Below are positions 20,073 to 31,501 of a DNA stretch of 64,000 nucleotides, in pieces. Numbering within the stretch: the first letter of the stretch is position 1; every line of letters begins with the position of its first letter. The DNA is taken from positions 434,001-498,000 of the forward strand of contig NZ_FQUM01000004.1 in the NCBI RefSeq assembly GCF_900129025.1, in the 5' to 3' direction. The DNA comes from Mariniphaga anaerophila (GTDB taxonomy: Bacteria > Bacteroidota > Bacteroidia > Bacteroidales > Prolixibacteraceae). The position numbers and the translations under genes are program-made. The notes beneath the pieces are model-generated. The model had not been told where the DNA came from. It saw nothing but the letters and a program-made list of their open reading frames with translations, and did not search any database.

Positions 20073-20960
20073 TTATTCCTCCAACCTGTCTATTCCAAAG
20101 GTCTCCATTCCGCGATCAACCTTTTTAATCAACCCCTGCAAAACTTTCCCCGGACCGATTTCGGTAAACGAAGAAGCTCCGTCAGCAATCATATTTTTAA
20201 CGGTTTGAGTCCATCTTACCGGTGCAGTTAACTGGGCAATCAGATTTTGTTTAATTTCCTCCGGATTGGTTACCGGACGGGCATTCACGTTCTGGTAAAC
20301 CGGGCAAACGGGAGTACTAAACCGGGTTGCTTCAATTGCCGCCGCAAGCTGTTCGCGCGCAGGTTCCATAAACGGCGAATGAAAGGCTCCACCTACCGGA
20401 AGTTTCAACGCACGTTTTGCGCCTTTTTCAGTAAGCACTTCACATGCTTTATCAATGCCTGCCAGCGAGCCCGAAATTACAAGCTGTCCCGGGCAGTTAA
20501 AATTGGCGGCAACCACTACGTCATCAATGCTTTCACAAACATCTTCCACCACCTGATCGTCAAGCCCGATAATAGCAGCCATGGTCGACGGTTCAATTTC
20601 GCAGGCTTTTTGCATGGCCTGTGCACGTTTCGACACCAGACTCAGGCCGTCTTCGAAAGTAAGCGCTCCACTGGCCACCAGTGCAGAAAACTCTCCCAAA
20701 GAATGACCTGCCACCATTTCCGGCGCAAAGTCCTTCTGAATTTTAGTCAGCAATACCGAATGCAGAAAAATAGCAGGCTGCGTTACTTTAGTCTGCTTCA
20801 AATCATCTGCTGTACCTTCAAACATCACATCAGTAATTTGAAACCCTAAAATTTCGTTGGCTTTTTGAAACAGCGCCTTCACTTCTTCTGACTTCTCGTA
20901 TAAATCTTTTCCCATCCCGGGGTATTGTGCTCCCTGTCCGGGGAAAACATAAGCTTTCAT
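20073..20960 (-). CDS. fabD: Malonyl-CoA:ACP transacylase
   Basis: A 295-aa fatty-acid synthesis enzyme that moves malonyl groups from CoA to acyl carrier protein. The N-terminus MKAYVFPGQGAQYPGMGKDL is diagnostic. The nucleophile Ser87 sits in AGHSLGEFSALV and the catalytic His194 in GGAFHSPFM. The ferredoxin-like small domain is the intervening region with STMAAIIGLDD. PVRWTQTVKNMIADG and TEIGPGKVLQGLIKK close the protein. The gene stands alone here, with no other fab genes adjacent. Confidence 0.96.
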   Translation of the reverse strand: MKAYVFPGQGAQYPGMGKDLYEKSEEVKALFQKANEILGFQITDVMFEGTADDLKQTKVTQPAIFLHSVLLTKIQKDFAPEMVAGHSLGEFSALVASGALTFEDGLSLVSKRAQAMQKACEIEPSTMAAIIGLDDQVVEDVCESIDDVVVAANFNCPGQLVISGSLAGIDKACEVLTEKGAKRALKLPVGGAFHSPFMEPAREQLAAAIEATRFSTPVCPVYQNVNARPVTNPEEIKQNLIAQLTAPVRWTQTVKNMIADGASSFTEIGPGKVLQGLIKKVDRGMETFGIDRLEE

Positions 20961-23548
<2,588 letters not shown>

Positions 23549-23576
23549 GTAGTCTTTCTAACACAATTTATATAGC

Positions 23577-23608
23577 AAAGAGGCGGCAGGAATTCCTGCC
23601 GCCTCTTT
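23577..23608 (+). terminator. Terminator after katG
   Basis: A perfect 32-bp palindrome with 14-bp arms AAAGAGGCGGCAGG / CCTGCCGCCTCTTT around AATT, ending in a T-run, 29 bp past the katG stop. Confidence 0.9.
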
Positions 23609-23613
23609 TAATC

Positions 23614-23649
23614 AAAAATGCCAGAGACTATTTAACCTCTGGCATTTTT
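23614..23649 (-). terminator. Terminator after the small peptide gene
   Basis: 13-bp inverted repeat AAAAATGCCAGAG / CTCTGGCATTTTT with a 10-nt loop. On the minus strand it follows the 70-aa peptide gene by 28 bp and ends in five T. On the plus strand it also backs up the katG terminator. Confidence 0.85.
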
Positions 23650-23677
23650 ATAGTACTGATAAAAATTATTCAAATCC

Positions 23678-23890
23678 TTATCTTGCACAATAAGCTCCGC
23701 TCACTCCCGGATCTGGCCTTGGCTCGCCGCGTCTGCGTCTTGCCTCAGCATTATTGCTGATCATAACCATCATTGTTGCGGCAGAAACAGCCATTAATCC
23801 GGTTTTTTTCAATGCTTGCTTTCTCGTAATCTTTTTCTCGGAAGAAGCATTCTCCTGTTTTTTTTCCAATTCGTCAAATTTTCTCTCCAT
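23678..23890 (-). CDS. Small leader-like exported peptide, 70 aa (candidate precursor peptide)
   Basis: Not a recognised family. A charged, helical N-terminal region (MERKFDELEKKQENASSEKK) is followed by TRKQALKKTG and a hydrophobic stretch LMAVSAATMMVMI, which together look like a Tat-like or Sec signal with an N-A-E-A cleavage site. The remaining tail is short: four arginines, then GEPRPDPGVSGAYCAR. A GTG at 23917 would add nine residues, but a 14-bp palindrome covers that codon, so the ATG at 23890 is preferred. It is divergent from the HprK/PqqD-like gene. A modified-peptide precursor is inference; a simple small secreted protein is the alternative. Confidence 0.55.
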   Translation of the reverse strand: MERKFDELEKKQENASSEKKITRKQALKKTGLMAVSAATMMVMISNNAEARRRRGEPRPDPGVSGAYCAR

Positions 23891-24282
23891 ACGCTTTACT
23901 TTTTGGCTAATTAACACGTGTTAAACTTTTATTGTAATAATTAATATTTATCGCCCAAATCTCTTTGGAAGAACAATTTATGCATTATTCAAAAAAAATG
24001 AAAATCAAAAAAAAGGACGGCGGGGTCTTCAATTACCATGCCATTCAACCAACTACATACGAATCAATACATTAGCAAACAAAACAGCATAAATAAAATT
24101 CAATTATGGGACATCCCACCAATGAGTTTTTAAAGACAAAAAGCAGAATACAATTTTCGCTATGTCGTTGATTATCAAATTCCGTAAAAAACCAAATAAA
24201 CCCTAATCATAAATTTTATTTTAATCGGGGATAGTACTATTTTAGTAATCTTATTTAGTCATTCATACTTAACTATCGATTC
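23891..24282. other. Divergent intergenic region upstream of the peptide and kinase genes
   Basis: A visibly AT-rich stretch of 392 bp. It holds the 14-bp palindrome at 23911-23924 near the peptide gene and presumably both promoters, though no exact TAnnTTTG lies at a sensible place for either gene. A 31-codon frame starting at 24038 was judged unsupported. No RNA gene recognised. Confidence 0.4.
23911..23924. promoter_or_regulatory. Perfect 14-bp palindrome, candidate operator
   Basis: TTAACACGTGTTAA reads the same on both strands and lies 20 bp upstream of the preferred ATG of the peptide gene. The position is where a repressor would block transcription or early elongation. No regulator gene is next to it, so the binding protein is unknown. 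Confidence 0.45.
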
Positions 24283-25422
24283 ATGCAAAATATATTATTC
24301 GTTAAAAAGAAGGTTGGAGAATCCTATTTAATATGGTTTCAGAACAGCAACCTATTCTTCTATTTACAGGAACCGGCATGGTATGTTTTCAATAGAATTG
24401 TTAACCGGCACAAAGTAGAAACGATTGCAGAAAAATTTGCAGCCCGCTATTCGGTTAGTTACGACGAAAGCCTGACTTTTGTAACAGACATAAGAAAAAA
24501 AGCTGAAGAGATGAACCTGCCGTTTTCCGGCAAAAGATATTTTGAAACACACAAAAAAGAGATTATCCAACATTCCTTTAAACCATATTCCGAACACTGT
24601 TACAGCATGTTTAACAAAGTGGTGAAATTCTCTTTTGAAACTTTGGAACTGGAAAGATTTATTCATCCAATGGCAGAACACCTGAAAGCAGAACACCCGC
24701 CCGAAGCTAAATTTCTTTTCGAATTATTTACCCACAACGGAACGATTATTCTTCGTGTAAATAATGTACTAAAAGGAAGTTGGACAAAAAACGAAAGCGA
24801 GTTTGTTAAAGGCCGAGTTTTCGTCGAACTCATCAACATTCTGCATAACAAAACAGAAGCAGACTGGCTAATGACAGTGCATGCATCTGCCATATCAAAC
24901 GGAAAGAAAACCATTCTTTTTTCGGCATCGCCGGGAAGCGGAAAAACAACCTTCGCTGCCTTATTAAAAGCTAACGGATATCAAATTATTTCTGACGATT
25001 TCGTTCCCATCGAACAAAACTCATTCAACGCCTACCCGCTGCCGCTGGCCATGTCGGTAAAAGAAGGTTCAGTTGATCTATTGAAGAACTACTTTCCTGA
25101 ACTGAAAACAGCCCCTTCGGTAGACATGGGACCTAAAAAGAAAGTCAGGTATCTGCCTGTTGGAAACGAAATTATTGAGATGACATTTCCGGTTAACGAA
25201 TTCATTTTTATCAAATACGACAAAACGGTTGACTTCCGACTGGAGAAAATTGAACCGGTGGAAGCACTAAAAACGCTTCTTGATGAGGCCTGGATACCGG
25301 CATCTCCAAAAAATATTGAGGTGTTTCTGGAAAAAATCCTGAACATTTCGTATTACAGTCTTACCTATTCTGATAACCAAAAAGCGTTAAATGCCATAAC
25401 CGGCCTTTTCAATAACGACTAA
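24283..25422 (+). CDS. HPr-kinase-like P-loop protein with a PqqD-like N-terminal domain
   Basis: A 379-aa protein. The first 80 residues have the size and pattern of a PqqD-type peptide-recognition domain: FYLQEPAWYVFNRIVNRHKVETIAEKFAARYSVSYDESLTFVTDI. The C-terminal half resembles the catalytic domain of HPr kinase/phosphorylase: VHASAISNGKKTILFSASPGSGKTTFAALL with Walker A at residues 214-222, then GYQIISDDFVPI as the acidic loop. Homologous kinases tailor lasso-peptide precursors in some clusters (established for the PadeK type). The gene ends 10 bp before the nucleotidyltransferase gene. Phosphorylation of a small peptide is inference. Confidence 0.75.
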   Translation: MQNILFVKKKVGESYLIWFQNSNLFFYLQEPAWYVFNRIVNRHKVETIAEKFAARYSVSYDESLTFVTDIRKKAEEMNLPFSGKRYFETHKKEIIQHSFKPYSEHCYSMFNKVVKFSFETLELERFIHPMAEHLKAEHPPEAKFLFELFTHNGTIILRVNNVLKGSWTKNESEFVKGRVFVELINILHNKTEADWLMTVHASAISNGKKTILFSASPGSGKTTFAALLKANGYQIISDDFVPIEQNSFNAYPLPLAMSVKEGSVDLLKNYFPELKTAPSVDMGPKKKVRYLPVGNEIIEMTFPVNEFIFIKYDKTVDFRLEKIEPVEALKTLLDEAWIPASPKNIEVFLEKILNISYYSLTYSDNQKALNAITGLFNND

Positions 25423-25432
25423 TTTTGCGAGA

Positions 25433-26557
25433 ATGACCGAAAGTGAATTATACTATTTAGCAGGAAAATGTTTGGTACTGGAAGAGCGGCCTGAGTTTAA
25501 ACACCAACTAATTCAGCTCTGTAAAAACGATTTAATCGACTGGATAACATTTATTAAAATATGCAGCGAAAACCTGGTTCTGCCGGCTATTTATTTAAAA
25601 CTTCGGGCACAGAAAATTTTCGATTATATGCCGGAAGAAGTGGTTGAGCACCTTTCGGAAATTTATGAACTAAACAAAAAAAGAAACATTGAAATACTTC
25701 ATCAGATAAAATCGATTACTGCCCTTTTGAAAGCAGAAAACATTGTTCCGCTTTACATGAAAGGAGCCGGCAACCTGCTTGACGATATTTATTCTGACGT
25801 AGGCGAACGGGTTATGGGAGATATTGATTTTCTGGTTCCTGAACAGGATTTTCTTACCGCAGCAGTAGCAATGCTCGATGCCGGATATTTGAGTTGGTCT
25901 GACACCACTAAAATCACAATTAGAGACCACCAGCATTATCCCAGAATTTATCATCCGGACTTTGTTGCTGACGTTGAACTGCACCGGATTCCCAATGAAT
26001 ACAAATGCGACAATTGGTTTAACGCCAAAATGGTTCTTGACGAAAAAAAAAGAGCAGGGAAAGATGGTGGATGTTTTGTTGAATCGGACAAGCATAAAAT
26101 AATACACAACTTTATTCACAGCCAACTTGATCACCAGGGCTTTTCGCTGGGCAAAGTTTTGCTGAGGGATATTTACGATGTCTATCTCACTTCGAGAAGA
26201 ATCTCTCTAAACGACTTATTACCAGAAATAAAAACAAAGAAAAAGGCGATTGCCTATTTTGCATTTACAGATCTTGTTTTTGGGGCTGAACGACAAATCT
26301 TCCATAAACAGAATTTTGCTTTCCAGACATTAAAAACAAAAAGGGATTTAAACCTGAACTCAAATATTTTCTACAAAACAAACAAGGCACTGGTTGTTGG
26401 CTACACCAACATTCGATACCAAAAAGGATATTTCGGAATGTTTATCGAAGCATTTCACTCGAAAGAAATGCGGCAGTTCATTTTTCACAAATTAACCAGC
26501 CGCAGTTTTTACCGGAAGCATTTCAAAAAAGTGCAGTCTGAACTATCTGATGAATAA
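25433..26557 (+). CDS. Nucleotidyltransferase-fold protein (NTP_transf_5 type)
   Basis: A 374-aa protein of the uncharacterised nucleotidyltransferase family. Core motifs are LYMKGAGNLLDDIY (residues about 107-120) and RVMGDIDFLVPEQDF (about 126-140, the metal-binding GDxD), then DVELHRIPNEY with the third acidic position. The N-terminal 90 residues are helical. Such proteins occur next to HPr-kinase-like genes in RiPP-type clusters, where their reaction is largely unknown. The gene follows the kinase gene by 10 bp and is convergent with the next gene (5 bp between stops). It could equally be a small-molecule nucleotidyltransferase. Confidence 0.72.
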   Translation: MTESELYYLAGKCLVLEERPEFKHQLIQLCKNDLIDWITFIKICSENLVLPAIYLKLRAQKIFDYMPEEVVEHLSEIYELNKKRNIEILHQIKSITALLKAENIVPLYMKGAGNLLDDIYSDVGERVMGDIDFLVPEQDFLTAAVAMLDAGYLSWSDTTKITIRDHQHYPRIYHPDFVADVELHRIPNEYKCDNWFNAKMVLDEKKRAGKDGGCFVESDKHKIIHNFIHSQLDHQGFSLGKVLLRDIYDVYLTSRRISLNDLLPEIKTKKKAIAYFAFTDLVFGAERQIFHKQNFAFQTLKTKRDLNLNSNIFYKTNKALVVGYTNIRYQKGYFGMFIEAFHSKEMRQFIFHKLTSRSFYRKHFKKVQSELSDE

Positions 26558-26562
26558 AACCC

Positions 26563-27354
26563 TTAATTCTTCAGATACTCGGGAATTTTTTCCGTTGGGA
26601 ATTCAATCTCTACCACATCACCTTCTTTCCATTTTTTTGCGATAATGCAATAGCTTCCCGGATGCGAAAAATACTTCACTCCTTTCACCATCACCGATGC
26701 GCCTTCTGCCCAAACCGGAATCCGCACAAAAACCTCGATGTACCGTTTTATTTCCATGCTGAAATTCAGTCGTACGCTTCCACTCTCCGGAAAATTTGTA
26801 ACCTGCTTTATGGAAACGGCTCCACCCAGCGAATGCTCGTAGCTGATTTCTGAAGGCAAAAAGAAATTCACTGAAACATGATCCACGTCTTTCGTAAAAA
26901 CATAAGGGGTTATAAGCGAATCCAGCTCTTCCGAATCAGAAAAAATCCCTGACCGGGCCAGGCGTTCCATTTCACGCGGGTATTGCATTTCGCCGGTCAA
27001 TTGAAACAGGAAACCGGTAGACCGGAACCATTGTTTTGCAGTCTCTCCCTGAATGTTCTCAAGCTGCGGATCTTCTTTTGCTTTTTGCCAAAACGACTGC
27101 AATTTTAAAAAATCGAAACGCTTGTCCTTCTTCAGATACATCTGCTGAAAAGCCAGCAAAGAGTCCAGCTCATCAAAACGAGCACCGGGATTTCCGAACT
27201 CAGCAACTCCTGTTTTTATCAAACCTTTTGTTTCTGCAGAGAACTTTACTCCGTTCTGACTAACGGGCAAAGTCACGTATTCCGGAAACTTCTCTTTGTT
27301 GCTACAGGAAGCAATAATTACCAGTATTACTATTGCAAGGGAAAAACGTTTCAT
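26563..27354 (-). CDS. Lipoprotein resembling the C-terminal beta-sandwich region of GH127
   Basis: A 263-aa protein with a lipoprotein signal (lipobox VIIASC, Cys17). The C-terminal part (YIEVFVRIPVWAEGASVMVKGVKYF, then PGSYCIIAKKWKEGDVVEIEFP) closely resembles the end of GH127 beta-L-arabinofuranosidase-type proteins, whose catalytic barrel is absent here. The middle (PYVFTKDVDHVSVNFFLPSEI) also fits the region preceding that sandwich. About 130 N-terminal residues look helical and could be a shortened barrel remnant. It is either a degraded enzyme or a non-catalytic surface binding protein. The gene is convergent with the nucleotidyltransferase and has no same-strand neighbour. Confidence 0.6.
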   Translation of the reverse strand: MKRFSLAIVILVIIASCSNKEKFPEYVTLPVSQNGVKFSAETKGLIKTGVAEFGNPGARFDELDSLLAFQQMYLKKDKRFDFLKLQSFWQKAKEDPQLENIQGETAKQWFRSTGFLFQLTGEMQYPREMERLARSGIFSDSEELDSLITPYVFTKDVDHVSVNFFLPSEISYEHSLGGAVSIKQVTNFPESGSVRLNFSMEIKRYIEVFVRIPVWAEGASVMVKGVKYFSHPGSYCIIAKKWKEGDVVEIEFPTEKIPEYLKN

Positions 27355-27469
27355 CTAAGTTCAAATTCAAAATTCAAAATCAGTAACGTAAAACAACGTG
27401 CAGGGTTCAGCGGTTTTCTAATTTAATTTGTTTCAGTCGTTACTGTCAAATACCGAAGAAATTTATCAA

Positions 27470-27477
27470 TATCTTTG
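27470..27477 (+). promoter_or_regulatory. Candidate -7 element for the MATE gene
   Basis: TATCTTTG on the plus strand, an exact TAnnTTTG match, 106 bp upstream of the first possible ATG of the MATE gene. No good -33 element was seen. Confidence 0.35.
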
Positions 27478-27583
27478 TTGAAATAATTTTCGCGGGGCAA
27501 TAAACCTGCAGAATTACTAATTCTCTGAAAAAATACAACAGAGCTGATTTTCAAAACTTATTCGGATTTAACTTTTCAGCAAA

Positions 27584-29023
27584 ATGCCCGGTAGTAAAAA
27601 AGGAAATGTCGCTTCATCCTATTTTCGCAACAAGCGGATACAGATGGTGTGGAAAGACGTCAAAGAAGCCATCTCGGGCACCGAACGCGATTTCACAAAG
27701 GCAAAGCTGGGCCATGCAATTTTTATTCTCGCCGTTCCAATGGTTCTCGAAATGGTTATGGAATCGGTCTTTGCCGTAGTTGATATATATTTTGTTTCCA
27801 GATTGGGAGCCGATGCTGTTGCAACGGTTGGTATTACCGAATCGGTTATGACCATTGTTTATGCAATTAGCTCAGGACTTGCCATGGCTACCACAGCTCT
27901 TGTTGCCCGCCGCATTGGAGAAAAGCGCAAGAAAAAAGCGGGCGAAGTTGCTTTCCAGGCAATTCTGATTGGGGTGTTTGTTTCGTTGCTGCTGGGAGTG
28001 CCCGGCGTGATTTTCGCCAAAGAGTTTCTGGTACTAATGGGAGGAACAGAAACGATGGCCGAAAAAGGAGCCTTGTATCCGGCAATCATGTTTGGCAGCA
28101 GCAGCGTGGTGATGCTTCTGTTTATTATCAACGCAGTTTTTCGAAGCGCAGGGGATGCAGCCATTTCGATGCGGGTAGTCTGGGTTGCCAACCTCATCAA
28201 TCTTATCCTGGATCCGCTGCTTATTTTTGGAATTGGCCCTTTTCCGGAACTGGGATTAGCGGGCGCCGCCATTGCCACAGGTATTGGACGGGGGCTGGCT
28301 GTTGCGTATCAGTTCTACCTACTTTTCAGGGGTAATTTCAGAATAAAACTGTATTGGCAAAATATAAAACTGAAATTGGAAGTTATGAAAGAGTTGCTTC
28401 GAATTTCAGGAGGCGGAATTCTGCAAAACCTGATTGCTACGTCGAGCTGGATTTTTTTGGTACGCATAATTGCAGTTGGCGGCCCTGAAGTATTGGCGGG
28501 ATACACCATTGCGCTTCGGATAATTCTCTTTTCCCTGCTGCCGGCATGGGGTGTCAGCAATGCTGCTGCTACGCTGGTTGGGCAAAATTTGGGGGCAAAA
28601 CATCCGGAACGAGCAGAAAAAGCAGTGTGGATAACGGGATACATAAACATCGCTTTCATGAGTATTATCGGAATCATCCTGGTGCTTTTCCCTGAATTTT
28701 TCATCCGTTTTTTCATTCAGGAACCCGAAGTTCTGACAAACGGAGTATTGTCACTACGCATCATCAGTTTCGGTTTTCTCTTCTACGCACTTGGCATGGT
28801 GCTTATCCAGGGATTTAACGGTAGCGGAGATACATTCACCCCCACAAAAATAAACCTGTTATGTTTTTGGATAGTTGAAATTCCGCTTGCCTATTTTCTG
28901 GCCATTTTCCTTGGCAAAGGATTGGTTGGTGCGTGCATCGCGATTGTTCTGTCGGAAACATTACTCACTGTACTCGCCTTATTTCTTTTCAAAAAAGGGA
29001 CGTGGAAAAAGAGAGAAGTCTAA
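27584..29023 (+). CDS. MATE-family multidrug/metabolite exporter
   Basis: A 479-aa inner-membrane protein with about 12 helices in two bundles. Motifs include AIFILAVPMVLEMVMESVFAVVDIYFVSRLGADAVATVGITE in the first half and the related RISGGGILQNLIATSSWIFLVRIIA in the second. ALGMVLIQGFNGSGDTFTPTKINL is a conserved late segment. It exports cationic drugs or metabolites in exchange for Na+ or H+. Homologues usually begin near the second methionine (27644, MVWKDVKEA), so that ATG is a reasonable alternative start. The sensor kinase gene follows after 100 bp. Confidence 0.92.
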   Translation: MPGSKKGNVASSYFRNKRIQMVWKDVKEAISGTERDFTKAKLGHAIFILAVPMVLEMVMESVFAVVDIYFVSRLGADAVATVGITESVMTIVYAISSGLAMATTALVARRIGEKRKKKAGEVAFQAILIGVFVSLLLGVPGVIFAKEFLVLMGGTETMAEKGALYPAIMFGSSSVVMLLFIINAVFRSAGDAAISMRVVWVANLINLILDPLLIFGIGPFPELGLAGAAIATGIGRGLAVAYQFYLLFRGNFRIKLYWQNIKLKLEVMKELLRISGGGILQNLIATSSWIFLVRIIAVGGPEVLAGYTIALRIILFSLLPAWGVSNAAATLVGQNLGAKHPERAEKAVWITGYINIAFMSIIGIILVLFPEFFIRFFIQEPEVLTNGVLSLRIISFGFLFYALGMVLIQGFNGSGDTFTPTKINLLCFWIVEIPLAYFLAIFLGKGLVGACIAIVLSETLLTVLALFLFKKGTWKKREV

Positions 29024-29123
29024 TCTGAATTTTAATTTATTACTTTTCTTCTTCACACGCTTTTATACCAAAAGTTTTTTCGAACAAACAATTTCAGTTA
29101 CATTTACGGGGTTAAACTTATTC

Positions 29124-31298
29124 ATGAAACTTGCTTATTTGCTAATACTGCTGATTGTAGTTAACCTGCAAGCTGCGTCCCAACACGGAATAACGGATAA
29201 TAAGACCCAAACTCAGGTTAGCCGTATTATAGAAACAGGAGAAAAATTCATCAACTCTTCTCCTGATTCGGCACTGTTTTATGCCGAAAAATCAGAAAAA
29301 ATTGCCCGAACAAAAAATTACAGCAAAGGTGTTGTGGCCTCACTCCTTTTAAAGGGAAAAGCTTTAAACGAAAAAAAGGAATACGAAGATGCGTTAGTTA
29401 CACTCAAACAATCGCAACAGCTCGTGGATATCCAAGATTCGATTACCAGCGGGAAAATCTGTTTCGAGCAGGGGACATCGTTTTACCGAATAGGAAAAAC
29501 AGACAGTTCATTGCATTACCTGACCAGAGCACTTGCACTGTTCGACAGCCAGGCAGAAAAAATCGATATTGCCCACGCGCAACGAATTCTCGCGCTCTCG
29601 TATTGGAGCAAAGGATTGTATGCCGAAGGTCTCACCCACATACAAAAAGCCATAAATTTGTATACTGAATTGAACGACACATATTACCTGTCGATCACCT
29701 ACAATACAAAAGGTGCAATTCTATGGGGACTGGCAAGTTACGAAAAGGCGCTTGAGCTGTTTTTTGAAGCACTTTATTTAAACGAAAAAACAGGGCAAAG
29801 CCCGGGACTAAAAATTCTTCTTCTGAATAACATCGGATTAGTTTACCACGACTGGGAAGACGACATAAACGCACTCAAATATTTCAGGAAGGCCGAAGGG
29901 ATGATTCCCGAATCATCCAGCAAAGTTGGAATTGCATACACTTACCTGAATCTCGGAACTCTTCATTTGAACAAAGGAGAAACTAAAATTGCGCTCGAAA
30001 CCCTTAACAAAGCCATGAATGGCTACGCCTCTGCCAACGATATAAACGGCGTTTGTTTAAGCAAAACCAGAATCGGTGAGTGCTATACGCTGGATAAAGA
30101 ATTTCAAAAGGCAGAAAAATCGCTGCACGAAGCAATTGAACTTAGCCAACGTTCAGCAAACAAACACCGGGAAGCATCTGCCTGGTTCCAATTATCGAAA
30201 AATGATATTGCCCGCGAAGCAATGTCTGATGCTTTGGACAACTCACTTAAATGCCTTGAAATTGCAACAAACGGGCAGTACAAAGACATTATGCAAAATG
30301 TATTGACTCAACTCTCAACGTTATACAAACAAAACGGGAATACCGGCCGCTCGCTGGAAATGTTGCAAAAGGCCACTGAAATAAAAGACGAGATCTACAA
30401 AGAAAAAATTGCCGTACAATACGACATCATGGAGCTGGCCTACGAAAACCAGCTAAAAGAACATGAAAACTCACGCTTGAAAAGCGAAAACCTTTTGAAG
30501 CAACGGTCGCTGCATTTTATGTACGCAGCAGTTTTGTTAATACTTATGGCGTTTTTTGCAATCTCCTTTTTCTTTTTGAAACTGAGAAAGAAGAAAAAAG
30601 AACTTCAGGAGGCAAACCACGCAAAAGACAAAATTTTCTCCATTGTTTCCCACGATTTGAGAGGCCCGGTGGGCACTCTAAACAGTATGGTTGATATTTT
30701 GGTTGAGGAAGACCACGGGTTCGACTACAGGGAATTACTGAATCAATACAAACCAATAATTGCAGGCTCTTTTAACATGCTCGAGAACTTGCTGGTCTGG
30801 GCAAAATCAAATCTCGGAAAACTGGAGAGCACTCCCGTTTCACTCTCTTTAAATAAAACCATAGAAGAAACCATTTCGCTTTTTTCGCACTTTGCGCTGG
30901 AAAAATCCATTGCAGTAACTTTTGAGCCCCACAAGAAAACCATAGTTCTGGCCGACAAAATACTCCTGGAAACCGTTGTTAGAAATCTCCTGAAAAATGC
31001 AATAAAGTTCACCAGGAAGAATGGAAACATATTGATAAAAACGAAAGAGCAGGAAAACTTTGCCATCATTTCGGTAATTGACGACGGGGTTGGAATCCCG
31101 GAAAAGGTTCAGCAGTCTGTACTAAAAGGTTTTTATCATTCTGAAGGAACCCAGAACGAAAAAGGGTCGGGACTCGGGCTAACCCTCAGCAACGAACTTG
31201 CCGAGAAAAACGGAGGAAAACTGTGGTTCACAAGCATCGAAGAAAAAGGCAGTACATTCAGCTTCTCTGTTCCTCTCGACACCAATTCCAGAAACTAA
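29124..31298 (+). CDS. TPR-containing sensor histidine kinase
   Basis: A 724-aa membrane sensor. A signal peptide (MKLAYLLILLIVVNLQAA) precedes a periplasmic region of roughly eight tetratricopeptide repeats (residues about 30-430). One membrane helix follows (about 465-487). The cytoplasmic part has a HisKA domain with phospho-acceptor His510 (IFSIVSHDLRGPVGTL) and an HATPase domain with NLLKNAIKFT (N box), DDGVGIP (G1) and GSGLGLTL (G2). The open frame extends upstream into the MATE gene, but the signal peptide fixes the start at 29124. No response regulator is adjacent, so the partner is encoded elsewhere. Confidence 0.9.
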   Translation: MKLAYLLILLIVVNLQAASQHGITDNKTQTQVSRIIETGEKFINSSPDSALFYAEKSEKIARTKNYSKGVVASLLLKGKALNEKKEYEDALVTLKQSQQLVDIQDSITSGKICFEQGTSFYRIGKTDSSLHYLTRALALFDSQAEKIDIAHAQRILALSYWSKGLYAEGLTHIQKAINLYTELNDTYYLSITYNTKGAILWGLASYEKALELFFEALYLNEKTGQSPGLKILLLNNIGLVYHDWEDDINALKYFRKAEGMIPESSSKVGIAYTYLNLGTLHLNKGETKIALETLNKAMNGYASANDINGVCLSKTRIGECYTLDKEFQKAEKSLHEAIELSQRSANKHREASAWFQLSKNDIAREAMSDALDNSLKCLEIATNGQYKDIMQNVLTQLSTLYKQNGNTGRSLEMLQKATEIKDEIYKEKIAVQYDIMELAYENQLKEHENSRLKSENLLKQRSLHFMYAAVLLILMAFFAISFFFLKLRKKKKELQEANHAKDKIFSIVSHDLRGPVGTLNSMVDILVEEDHGFDYRELLNQYKPIIAGSFNMLENLLVWAKSNLGKLESTPVSLSLNKTIEETISLFSHFALEKSIAVTFEPHKKTIVLADKILLETVVRNLLKNAIKFTRKNGNILIKTKEQENFAIISVIDDGVGIPEKVQQSVLKGFYHSEGTQNEKGSGLGLTLSNELAEKNGGKLWFTSIEEKGSTFSFSVPLDTNSRN

Positions 31299-31501
31299 TA
31301 CTATTTAAGCTACATTCTTTTTTACTCGTCCCGGATCCAAAAATCCTGATTATTATTGTATTTTTCTGAAAATAAACATTTATGAAGCGAACATGAATTT
31401 TCGTCATTCAAAATTCACAAACAGGAATGATTAAAACTTATGTGAGTTCCTGAATGTCTTCAAATTTTTTGAACATTCAGAAATCAAAAAATTTTATACA
31501 G

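Noticed and set aside
24038-24133. A 31-codon frame in the gap before the kinase-like gene, considered as a second precursor peptide
   Set aside because: No leader features, no ribosome-binding site and no hydrophobic or repeated core; AT-rich sequence yields such frames by chance.
28875-29123. 83 extra N-terminal residues for the TPR histidine kinase
   Set aside because: The extension overlaps the end of the MATE gene and would hide the clear signal peptide that starts at 29124.
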